Assembly (NCBI GenBank): GCA_002440805.1
Contig: DJVD01000234.1
Coordinates: 1,800 to 9,033, forward strand
Length of the DNA: 7,234 nucleotides
Direction of reading: 5' to 3'
From: Chloroflexi bacterium UBA6265
Lineage (GTDB): Bacteria > Chloroflexota > Chloroflexia > Thermomicrobiales > UBA6265
Positions 1 through 5,376 of this stretch are shown piece by piece. The notes below the pieces were generated by a model. The model had not been told where the DNA came from. It saw nothing but the letters and a program-made list of their open reading frames with translations, and did not search any database. The stretch's first letter is position 1. Each line of letters opens with the position of its first letter. The translations under genes and the position numbers were made by a program.

Positions 1-833
1 TTCAGATCAAGGATCCCAGTGGTAAGGTCGTCGAATCCACCTCAACGCTCAGCGCCTCCCGCGCAGTGGCAACGACCGACTTCTCACTGTCCTGCACGCC
101 CGCGTCGTCGACGGTTTCAGTGCCAGGGCAGCAGACCATCTCGTGCTCGCTCAATGCAATCAATATCGCTCCTGCCGCAACGGTCGCGGTCACCGTCCCT
201 GCACTGGTTCCTCCTACCGGTTGGTCTGTGTCCACGCCAAGCCCGGCCACGGGTTCGGTGACGCAGGGAGTTCCATTCCTGTTCTCGTTCGCTCTCTCTT
301 CAACCTGTAACGCCTCGACGAGCGCGCAGCAGGTTACCGTATCAACAAATCTTACTTTTCGGACGCAGGCTCTCGCTGGTCCGTCAACAACGGTATCCAT
401 AGCGCGGTTCGCAACCACAAATGTATCCGCAGCCATCACAGGAAGCAGCCTTTCCTGGTCCCGCGTGTATTCCATGTCGAGCTATCCGGTCACCTCCGGT
501 TCACTGACATATTCTGTTCAGGCCACTGGCTGCGCGGGCTGGAATATCAATGTCGCCGCATCTCCGTTCGTTTATAGCGGCACAGGGTACGGAACCGATT
601 TCCCATCATCAAACTTCTCCCTGACCGGCGCGTCATTACCAAATGCAACGGGCCTGAGCACGCCGGTGACTGTGGGAACGCTGGATACACCGCGAAAAGT
701 CTTGGCGGCGAGTCCCAACAACGGCATTGGCACCTTTTCACAAACGCTGAATCTGAATCTCAGTATTCCCGCCAACACCGTCGTTGGAACCTACACGTCG
801 ACCGTAACGATTACAGCGGCCTCCGGGCCATAG
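1..833 (+). CDS. WxL-like surface protein, 5' end outside window
   Basis: Partial: the frame is open from base 3 to the TAG at 831-833 (276 codons visible), so the GTG at 66 is not the true start and the signal peptide lies upstream. Visible residues about 27-120 form a Ser/Thr/Val-rich beta-sandwich of Ig-like or NEW3-like type, beginning FSLSCTPASSTVSVPG. Residues about 130-276 are a WxL-like domain: a CAGWNINV core with Trp at residue 180, then KVLAASPNNGIGTF, then the closing strands SIPANTVVGTYTSTVTIT. Four Cys (31, 48, 102, 177) could form two disulfides, which the shorter relatives downstream lack. By analogy with WxL proteins of Firmicutes it should sit outside the membrane and bind the wall or a DUF916 partner such as the product of 2212-3450. 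It is the first visible member of a five-gene run. The domain call rests on pattern similarity to its neighbours; an unrelated adhesin-type beta-sandwich is the alternative. Confidence 0.72.
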   Translation, partial: QIKDPSGKVVESTSTLSASRAVATTDFSLSCTPASSTVSVPGQQTISCSLNAINIAPAATVAVTVPALVPPTGWSVSTPSPATGSVTQGVPFLFSFALSSTCNASTSAQQVTVSTNLTFRTQALAGPSTTVSIARFATTNVSAAITGSSLSWSRVYSMSSYPVTSGSLTYSVQATGCAGWNINVAASPFVYSGTGYGTDFPSSNFSLTGASLPNATGLSTPVTVGTLDTPRKVLAASPNNGIGTFSQTLNLNLSIPANTVVGTYTSTVTITAASGP

Positions 834-847
834 AGGAGTCCGATTAC

Positions 848-886
848 ATGACAATTAACGTTTCGAACGGCACTGGGCCACGGTGA
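848..886 (+). CDS. Possible 12-residue mini-ORF between WxL-like genes
   Basis: ATG at 848, TGA at 884-886, encoding MTINVSNGTGPR. A GAGGAG Shine-Dalgarno match lies at 833-838, overlapping the stop codon of the preceding gene, with 9 nt spacing. The peptide resembles the closing strand of the neighbouring WxL-like domains (for example TVTISGNTP), so it may be a remnant of a duplicated domain tail rather than a working gene. At this length chance is a serious alternative. Confidence 0.22.
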   Translation: MTINVSNGTGPR

Positions 887-904
887 ATAGAAGGGGGAGT
901 TGGT

Positions 905-925
905 ATGGAGGTGCAGCTACTCTAG
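905..925 (+). CDS. Possible 6-residue leader mini-ORF
   Basis: ATG at 905, TAG at 923-925, encoding MEVQLL. A purine-rich GGGGGAG lies at 893-899 with 5 nt spacing. It is the second SD-led mini-ORF in the 151-nt gap between 833 and 985. It could be a leader peptide affecting ribosome flow to the gene at 985, but the evidence is only the SD and the short frame. Confidence 0.15.
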   Translation: MEVQLL

Positions 926-984
926 CGTGGCACCACAGGAAGTAGAAAAACCGGATATTCGTCTCTATTCCAGGAGGACAATCA

Positions 985-1518
985 ATGCGGAAAATCGTGA
1001 TTACCCTGCTCGCGTCAATATTGGCCTTCACAATGGTGGCAAGTGCTGCGGCTCAGCTCTCCAACACAGCTACCGTGACAATTACGTCCACCGGCGCATT
1101 GGTGGTGTCCGTCCAAAGCGCCAGTTTCGGCACGCATCCCTATTCGTTTAGTGCACAACCAGTTACCGGGAATATCGTCATCGGGGTGCAGGACAACACC
1201 GGCTCCGGCGCAGGCTGGAACGTCACCCTTCTGGGTGGGCCGTTCTCACGCGATGCGAACACGTCCTTTCCTATAAGCAACCTGGCGCTCGCAGCAGGGA
1301 CACCTGTGCGAGATGCTGGACAGGCGGTAACCGCAGGTCTCACCACGATTGGCCTTGCGCCCGTGAGCGGTACAGCGCAGAAGGTAGTCTCTGCCACCAC
1401 TCTCAACGGTATGGGCCAGTACACAGTGACATCTGTTGGCACCCTCACCATTCCTGGAGGCACCCTTATCGGTACCTACAACAGCACCCTCACAGTCGCG
1501 ATCAATAGTGGCCCGTAG
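985..1518 (+). CDS. Small secreted WxL-like protein
   Basis: 177 residues. The start is set by an AGGAGG Shine-Dalgarno at 972-977, 7 nt before the ATG. Residues 1-24 are a Sec signal peptide: MRK, a hydrophobic core, then an ASAAAQ region for signal peptidase I. The mature protein is a single beta-rich WxL-like domain: a GALVVSVQSASFG strand pair near residue 37, VQDNTGSGAGWNVTL at about 68-82 with Trp78, AQKVVSATTLNGMGQYT at about 131-147, and the closing TIPGGTLIGTYNSTLTVAI. In Firmicutes WxL domains the equivalent core is a D-x-R-G-x-G-x-GW-x-(V/L) stretch, and the tail carries a second Trp; here the tail Trp is replaced by Val. There are no membrane spans after the signal, no LPxTG and no Cys. 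Expected role: non-covalent surface or wall-associated protein partnering the DUF916-like protein. The family call is inferred from motifs. Confidence 0.78.
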   Translation: MRKIVITLLASILAFTMVASAAAQLSNTATVTITSTGALVVSVQSASFGTHPYSFSAQPVTGNIVIGVQDNTGSGAGWNVTLLGGPFSRDANTSFPISNLALAAGTPVRDAGQAVTAGLTTIGLAPVSGTAQKVVSATTLNGMGQYTVTSVGTLTIPGGTLIGTYNSTLTVAINSGP

Positions 1519-1539
1519 CTTTTGCGGGTTGAGATTTTT
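1512..1539 (+). terminator. Weak terminator-like hairpin at a stop codon
   Basis: CCCGTA at 1512-1517 can pair with TGCGGG at 1523-1528 (six pairs including a T-G wobble, 5-nt loop). This overlaps the TAG at 1516-1518. A TTTTT run follows at 1535-1539, six bases after the stem, so it is a poor intrinsic terminator at best. It might partly attenuate transcription into the next gene. Confidence 0.25.
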
Positions 1540-1547
1540 ACTAAGGA

Positions 1548-1567
1548 CCCCTTCAAGGGGAAAGGAG
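1548..1567 (+). promoter_or_regulatory. Hairpin abutting the SD of the next gene
   Basis: CCCCTT (1548-1553), a single C, then AAGGGG (1555-1560) is a perfect inverted repeat. It ends exactly where the AAAGGAG Shine-Dalgarno (1561-1567) begins, 6 nt before the ATG at 1574. Such a stem next to an SD can hold the site open, protect the 5' end of a processed mRNA, or modulate initiation. The geometry is visible; the role is inferred. Confidence 0.4.
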
Positions 1568-1573
1568 ACACAC

Positions 1574-2134
1574 ATGAACCTGTTCAAGAAAATCACCACC
1601 GGCGCCCTCGCCCTTACTCTCTCGGTCGGCCTTGTTGGTAGCGCCTTCGCTGCTACTGGCGATGTCGCGGTCGAAGTCATTCCGATTGCAAACAACGGCA
1701 ATGTACTCACAGTTGCAATTTCTCAACTCACGGATCTCGGTGACTACCAGTACAGCCTGACTGATCAGCCGACATCTCCCGGGCTGCTCAAGATCGATGC
1801 GGCGGACTATCGCGGCACCGCCGACGGATGGAAAGTGACGCTTTCCGGTACGGATTTCATCCCGGTCCTGTTCACCGTCGATAACCTTGGTTTGACTGCG
1901 GGAACCGTGCGCACCATTTCCACCTCCGCTTTGCCAAGTGAAGCCGCTCCAGTGTCGTCGAGCGCAGCGGATGTAATGCTCGCGCCGGGCTCGACGGTGT
2001 TGACTGCACCCACCGGAACCGGTGCCGGCATCTACCAGGCCGACTACCAGGTTGACCTCAACATCCCGGGCGGTACCCTCGTTGGCCAGTACACCTCCAC
2101 CCTTACTGTTACCATTAGCGGAAACACACCGTAA
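1574..2134 (+). CDS. Small secreted WxL-like protein
   Basis: 186 residues. The frame is open further upstream (from 1436), but the ATG at 1574 is chosen because AAAGGAG at 1561-1567 sits 6 nt before it and it opens directly into a signal peptide (residues 1-26, MNLFKK, hydrophobic core, GSAFA cleavage site). The mature domain has the same plan as the protein encoded at 985: a leading strand near 30-50, ADYRGTADGWKVTL at 77-90 with Trp86, TVLTAPTGTGAGIYQ at 141-155 and the closing NIPGGTLVGQYTSTLTVTI. The 'R-G-T-x-x-GW' stretch is the closest match in the window to the canonical Firmicutes WxL core. The terminal WxL Trp is again replaced (TVTI). No anchor and no Cys. The 55-nt gap from the upstream gene suggests co-transcription. 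It is probably a tandem paralogue of 985-1518, now diverged. Expected role: surface subunit. Confidence 0.8.
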   Translation: MNLFKKITTGALALTLSVGLVGSAFAATGDVAVEVIPIANNGNVLTVAISQLTDLGDYQYSLTDQPTSPGLLKIDAADYRGTADGWKVTLSGTDFIPVLFTVDNLGLTAGTVRTISTSALPSEAAPVSSSAADVMLAPGSTVLTAPTGTGAGIYQADYQVDLNIPGGTLVGQYTSTLTVTISGNTP

Positions 2135-2141
2135 TCCCCGA

Positions 2142-2172
2142 TGGGTCGGCACCTGCAGCAGGTGTCGGCCCA
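2142..2172 (+). other. Strong intercistronic hairpin, no U-tract
   Basis: Bases 2142-2156 and 2158-2172 are complementary along 15 positions with two G-T wobbles, around a single central base (the practical loop is three or five bases). It sits in the 77-nt gap between the WxL-like gene (stop 2134) and the DUF916-like gene (ATG 2212). No T-run follows, so a classical intrinsic terminator is unlikely. An mRNA-stabilising or processing stem that makes upstream subunits more abundant than the downstream partner fits the geometry. A bidirectional protein-binding palindrome is the alternative. Confidence 0.6.
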
Positions 2173-2211
2173 AGAGGGCACGCATCCAATGGCGGAAGGG
2201 ATCCTGCACCA

Positions 2212-3450
2212 ATGCAACACCGGAAACACATTCTCACAGTGCTGCTGCTAGGCATGCTGCTGATCGGGACGCTTGTTCCCTCCACAGCGGCCAGCCAGAC
2301 TCCTTCCGCCAGTGATACCGCCACCCCGGCAGCAGATGCCGGTCCCCAATTCGTCCTCCGGCCCATTGACGGCCAGGATGGCGGCTATTTCACCGTCGAA
2401 GCCAAACCCGGCACCACCACCGAGCTGGTGGCGGTGCTCGGTAACGCCGGCACGGAACCCATTGACCTGCGCACGTTTAGCTCCGATGCAGTGGTGCTGG
2501 TGAACGGCGGCTTCGGGGTCAAGGAAGAGGAAGAAGAACGCACCGGCCCTACGACCTGGATCGATTGGCCAGCCGAGACGTTCACCTTTGAGCCTGGCCA
2601 AGGCATTGAGCGCTCGTTCACGGTGACGGTTCCGGAGGATGCCGAGCCCGGCCAATACATTGCCGGGATCTCGCTGCAAACGGCCGAGCCGATCGCGATC
2701 GAAGGCAGCACGATGTTCAACCAGATCATTCGCAAGGCCGTGGCCGTCTTCATTATTGTCGAAGGCGAAACCACCACCTCGTATGAACTGGGAGAACCGC
2801 AGATCCTCACCTCCACGGGCGGGAGTCGGCTGGAAGTTCCCGTGGTGAATACCGGCGATGTGCTGGTGAAGCCCATGGGCACGGTCACACTCACCAACGC
2901 TGACGGGGATGAAGTGTTCAGCGCCGATGTTGCGATGGGTTCGGTCTACGCCCGTATGGATACAGTGCTGGCGATTCCGTTGGATAATTCGTTGGCAGGC
3001 CAGGAATACGAACTTTCACTGGAGCTGGTTGATGAGGCATCCGGAGTAACCGCAACCGTTGGACCGCAGCAGATTCTTTTCTCGGGCGATATCCCGGAAG
3101 AAGCGCCGGTGCAGATCAGCCAGGCCGCAGTGGTGCCGATGCCCGACGCAAATGATCCTGTCTACGCCAATGTCGATCTCACCATAGCTAATACCGGCGA
3201 CGCCATCAGCAATGCCAACGTGATGCTGCATGTGTATAGCGACGGCGAGTTGGTGGAGGATTTCGCCCTCGGCACCAACATGAACCTTGCCAATGGCGAC
3301 ACGCAGATTAGCCAGCGGTATATCCCTGCAGAAGGGTTCTCAAGCGGCGAGTGGACATTCTCAATCTCGATTGAATCGATGACTGCGCAGACCAATGCCA
3401 CAACGGTGGTGGTTGACCAGCTGCTCCCGGATACGATCACCATCCCCTAG
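2212..3450 (+). CDS. DUF916-like extracellular partner of WxL proteins
   Basis: 412 residues. Residues 1-28 are a signal peptide, then a Thr/Ser/Ala/Pro-rich linker to about 44. Residues about 46-185 resemble DUF916 (WxL protein peptidoglycan-binding domain): GGYFTVEAKPGTTTELVAVL, TWIDWP at 115-120, then FTFEPGQGIERSFTVTVPED and PGQYIAGISL, the familiar 'PG-x-y-x-g-x-I-x-l' ending. Two more Ig-like modules follow at about 188-290 and 300-402. Each module has an N-x-G turn (LGNAGTEP, VVNTGDVL, IANTGDAI). The second occupies the place of DUF3324 in Firmicutes homologues. Those homologues end in a membrane span and basic tail; this one ends in a soluble LLPDTITIP with no span or LPxTG. An acidic KEEEEER run lies at 104-110. 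The start has only a weak GGAAGGG SD at 2194-2200, 11 nt away, suggesting lower translation than its neighbours. Likely role: binds the wall and organises the WxL-like subunits. Confidence 0.75.
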   Translation: MQHRKHILTVLLLGMLLIGTLVPSTAASQTPSASDTATPAADAGPQFVLRPIDGQDGGYFTVEAKPGTTTELVAVLGNAGTEPIDLRTFSSDAVVLVNGGFGVKEEEEERTGPTTWIDWPAETFTFEPGQGIERSFTVTVPEDAEPGQYIAGISLQTAEPIAIEGSTMFNQIIRKAVAVFIIVEGETTTSYELGEPQILTSTGGSRLEVPVVNTGDVLVKPMGTVTLTNADGDEVFSADVAMGSVYARMDTVLAIPLDNSLAGQEYELSLELVDEASGVTATVGPQQILFSGDIPEEAPVQISQAAVVPMPDANDPVYANVDLTIANTGDAISNANVMLHVYSDGELVEDFALGTNMNLANGDTQISQRYIPAEGFSSGEWTFSISIESMTAQTNATTVVVDQLLPDTITIP

Positions 3451-3470
3451 CGGGACAAGAAGGGGCCATC

Positions 3471-4088
3471 ATGCGCCAGTGGCGAATCACTCCATCACTG
3501 CTGGTGCTTATGGCCCTGGTTGTTGCCATGCTCTGGCCCATTGTCCGGGCCACGGCGGACGAGACCGGCAGCGGCACCATTACCGTTCAGATCGTTCCAC
3601 CGGGCTCGATTACACCCACTCCGGTGGTTGTAGAAAGCTCCTCGGCCGGTGCGCCCGCACCGCCGCAACTTCCCGCACCAGCGTCCATACCGATGCCGGG
3701 AACGTTGTCCGCCTTCATCATCTGGCTCCCTGATCCCACCCAGGGCGAGGTGCACATGCACAGCCTGATTGCTGTCCAGGATCATCGCGCCGAAGCATCG
3801 GGCTGGACGCTGCGCCTCATGATGGCGGGCACGCCACCGGCCTATGTGCAGCAGGTCATAGCCGCGGGTGCCGGCTTCGGTATCCCTGCCTGGCTTTACA
3901 CTGGCATCTTCAGCTGGGATGTCGCTGTGGGAGCCACGCTTGGTGAATCCCCCCAAATCGTGACTGCCCCGCCCATGCATGGCTATTCCCTGACCATTCA
4001 CCAGGTGTGGCTACACACCGACTCCGGTGCTCTGGGGCTGAACAAGACAGTCCATACGTTGATGCTCTTCCTCCCGTTTGCTCCCTAG
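3471..4088 (+). CDS. Secreted WxL-like protein with Pro/Ala linker
   Basis: 205 residues, 20 nt after the DUF916-like gene, with GAAGGGG at 3459-3465, 5 nt before the ATG; translational linkage is likely. Residues 1-28 are a signal peptide (basic start, LLVLMALVVAMLW core). GTITVQIVPPG at 35-45 is followed by a Pro/Ala-rich linker to about 77. The core VQDHRAEASGWTLRL at 102-116 (Trp112) matches the WxL-domain core of its neighbours. The rest is more hydrophobic and aromatic than they are (FGIPAWLYTGIFSW), and the closing strand lacks the shared 'IP-x-x-T-x-x-G-x-Y' signature, ending in LMLFLPFAP. It may be a specialised subunit, for example one pairing with the DUF916-like protein or a surface polymer. 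Membership of the family is inferred from the core and context only. No recognisable enzyme motif. Confidence 0.66.
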   Translation: MRQWRITPSLLVLMALVVAMLWPIVRATADETGSGTITVQIVPPGSITPTPVVVESSSAGAPAPPQLPAPASIPMPGTLSAFIIWLPDPTQGEVHMHSLIAVQDHRAEASGWTLRLMMAGTPPAYVQQVIAAGAGFGIPAWLYTGIFSWDVAVGATLGESPQIVTAPPMHGYSLTIHQVWLHTDSGALGLNKTVHTLMLFLPFAP

Positions 4089-4106
4089 CACGCGGAAGGA
4101 AGATGC

Positions 4107-4916
4107 TCATTCCGGAATGGTTACTCCGGTGAGATCCTCTTCCGGAGCAGGGAACGCGGGATTGAGCGATTCCAGCGCCTCCTTCACCACGGTGCTCACT
4201 ACCACATCGCGGAACCATTTCTTGTTCGCTGGCACCACATACCATGGGGCAGACTTTGTGCTGGTTTTGGAGAGTGCAGCCTCGAACGCCTCCTGGTACG
4301 TGTCCCACCGCGCCCGTTCCTTCAGGTCGGCGCTGGAATACTTCCAGTGCTTGGCAGGATCCTCCAGTCGCGATTCCAGGCGCGCCTTCTGTTCGTCCTT
4401 GCTGATATGCAAATAGAACTTGATGATCTTCGTGCCCCGTGCTTCAAGGATTTCCTCGAACGCCTTGATGTGGTCGTAGCGTTTGCTCCACACATCCTTC
4501 GGCACCAGTTCCTTTACCCGCACCACCAGCACATCCTCATAGTGGCTGCGATTGAACACCTCAATGAATCCGGCGGCAGGCGTATTCTGGTGATACCGCC
4601 ACAGGAAATCGTGCTTTAGCTCCTTGTCGTTGGGCACCTTAAAGCTGTGGACCCGGCAGCCAGCCGGGTTAACGCCCTTGAACACGTTCTCGATACAGCC
4701 GTCCTTGCCCCCCGTGTCCATCGCCTGGAAAACCACCAGCAGGCTGGATTTCCCCTCGGCGTAGAGTTGTTCCTGCAACTCGATGATGCGTTTGCGGTTC
4801 TCCTTCAGGATAGCCTTGGCCACTTCCTTGCTGGGGATGTCGCCGACATCATCTGGATTCCATGCGCTTAATTTCACCGCCGTTGATGGGGAAACCCGAT
4901 ACTCTGCCGAATCCAT
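4107..4916 (-). CDS. PPK2-family polyphosphate:nucleotide phosphotransferase
   Basis: 269 residues. PPK2 enzymes transfer phosphate between inorganic polyphosphate and nucleotides in the cytoplasm (AMP, ADP or GDP as acceptors, depending on class). Visible motifs, in order: the Walker A loop AMDTGGKDG (65-73); GVNPAGCRVHSFKVP (81-95); DFLWRYH (103-109); a Walker B-type EVFNRSHYEDVLVVRV (119-134); the lid RLEDPAKHWKYSSADLKER (183-201) with its basic residues; and the closing APWYVVPANKKW (223-234). This pattern and the length fit the single-domain TIGR03709-type subfamily that includes class III-like enzymes; acceptor preference cannot be read safely. The ATG at 4914-4916 has an AAAGGA SD 9 nt upstream (4926-4931). 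It is convergent with the surface cluster, with only 18 nt between stops and no obvious terminator between them. I see no functional tie to the surface genes. Confidence 0.93.
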   Translation of the reverse strand: MDSAEYRVSPSTAVKLSAWNPDDVGDIPSKEVAKAILKENRKRIIELQEQLYAEGKSSLLVVFQAMDTGGKDGCIENVFKGVNPAGCRVHSFKVPNDKELKHDFLWRYHQNTPAAGFIEVFNRSHYEDVLVVRVKELVPKDVWSKRYDHIKAFEEILEARGTKIIKFYLHISKDEQKARLESRLEDPAKHWKYSSADLKERARWDTYQEAFEAALSKTSTKSAPWYVVPANKKWFRDVVVSTVVKEALESLNPAFPAPEEDLTGVTIPE

Positions 4917-4958
4917 GAGGCACTATCCTTTGGTATGGGTGGCGAAAATGTTTAGCGA

Positions 4959-4964
4959 AGTATA
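4959..4964 (-). promoter_or_regulatory. Candidate -10 element for the PPK2 gene
   Basis: Read on the minus strand this is TATACT, five of six matches to TATAAT, placed about 43 nt upstream of the ATG and just downstream of the terminator of the small membrane-protein gene. No good -35 is visible at 16-18 nt, where the sequence is the terminator stem, so the call is tentative. Confidence 0.3.
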
Positions 4965-4971
4965 CCGTGGG

Positions 4972-5008
4972 CAAACAAAAACTCCCGCCACGATATCGTG
5001 GCAGGAGT
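4972..5008 (-). terminator. Intrinsic terminator of the 40-residue protein gene
   Basis: Arms 4981-4994 and 4995-5008 are complementary over 14 positions. The one imperfect position (4986/5003) is C-A in plus-strand RNA but a G-U wobble in minus-strand RNA. On the minus strand the stem is followed directly by TTTTTGTTTG (4981 back to 4972). Strand polarity is therefore clear: it ends transcripts from the gene at 5063-5185, whose stop codon lies 54 nt upstream. It would insulate that gene from the PPK2 gene. Confidence 0.88.
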
Positions 5009-5062
5009 AAATGATTCAGGTTAGGGACCGGGGTGACGTGGGCAATCGTGCGCGAACCACCT

Positions 5063-5185
5063 TTACGGCGTGAACACCAGGAGAGCAGTAAGGAAAGAAG
5101 CGATCATGCCACCAGCCAGGGCTGCGCGGCGAATGAGGTCGTTCTTGTCGAGCGTGTCCTGTGCACGACGTTCGTTTTCGGTCAT
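5063..5185 (-). CDS. 40-residue single-span membrane protein
   Basis: Encodes 40 residues from the ATG at 5183-5185 to the TAA at 5063-5065. A strong GGAGGGG Shine-Dalgarno (5194-5200) lies 8 nt upstream; a longer reading from 5299 exists but has no SD, so the short start is preferred. Residues 1-20 (MTENERRAQDTLDKNDLIRR) are charged and likely cytoplasmic. Residues about 21-38 (AALAGGMIASFLTALLVF) are a hydrophobic span with small residues (AGG) suited to helix packing. Only two residues follow. It has its own candidate promoter and a clear terminator, so it is a monocistronic unit. The function is not recognised; regulatory small membrane proteins that bind a larger transporter or kinase often look like this. 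Gene reality is well supported; role unknown. Confidence 0.78.
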   Translation of the reverse strand: MTENERRAQDTLDKNDLIRRAALAGGMIASFLTALLVFTP

Positions 5186-5210
5186 TGTGGGTTCCCCTCC
5201 ACATGAATGG

Positions 5211-5252
5211 TTTGCGCAAACTCGCCCAGCCAGCGATTGAGTGTTTGCGAAA
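5211..5252. promoter_or_regulatory. Pair of TTTGCG palindromes, possible operator
   Basis: TTTGCGCAAA (5211-5220) is a perfect palindrome, and TTTGCGAAA (5244-5252) is a near copy with odd symmetry. Their centres are about 32-33 bp apart, roughly three helical turns. They lie in the leader of the 40-residue protein gene, downstream of its candidate promoter. They could be a roadblock operator pair or RNA stems; no cognate regulator is in the window. Confidence 0.3.
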
Positions 5253-5256
5253 CTGC

Positions 5257-5310
5257 GAATCCTCGGATTCCCGTCCGAAGATGACACCTGGTTATCCATC
5301 TCATAACCGG
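5257..5310. repeat. Two small inverted repeats in the leader
   Basis: GAATCC/GGATTC at 5257-5270 (2-nt centre), and CTGGTTAT/ATAACCGG at 5288-5295 and 5303-5310 (eight pairs with one wobble, 7-nt loop). Together with the TTTGCG palindromes they make the leader of about 150 nt of the 40-residue protein structured. I do not recognise a known riboswitch or sRNA fold. Confidence 0.35.
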
Positions 5311-5347
5311 CGCCTGTGGGCGCATCGGTTGGATGTGCGCTACGGCT

Positions 5348-5376
5348 ATCGTGACAGAGGAGTGACGCAGTGTCAA
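5348..5376 (-). promoter_or_regulatory. Candidate sigma70-type promoter, minus strand
   Basis: On the minus strand a perfect TTGACA (5376-5371), a 17-nt spacer and CACGAT (5353-5348; three of six matches to TATAAT, including the key second A and last T). It points at the 40-residue membrane-protein gene, with a predicted leader of about 150 nt. The interval 5377-5556 beyond it shows no gene and no convincing plus-strand promoter. Confidence 0.5.

Noticed and set aside
1436..1573. Upstream extension of the gene starting at 1574
   Set aside because: The extension overlaps the preceding gene, lacks an SD and would put 46 residues before an otherwise perfect signal peptide.
1553..2212. Minus-strand open frame of 219 codons
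   Set aside because: It covers the WxL-like gene at 1574-2134 in antisense, has no SD or domain, and reads as a codon-bias shadow.
4108..4119. CATTCCGGAATG palindrome at the end of the PPK2 gene
   Set aside because: It lies mostly within coding sequence, has no T-run on either side and is too short to call a terminator.
5186..5299. Longer start for the 40-residue membrane protein
   Set aside because: The ATG at 5299 has no Shine-Dalgarno, while the ATG at 5185 has a GGAGGGG at ideal distance.
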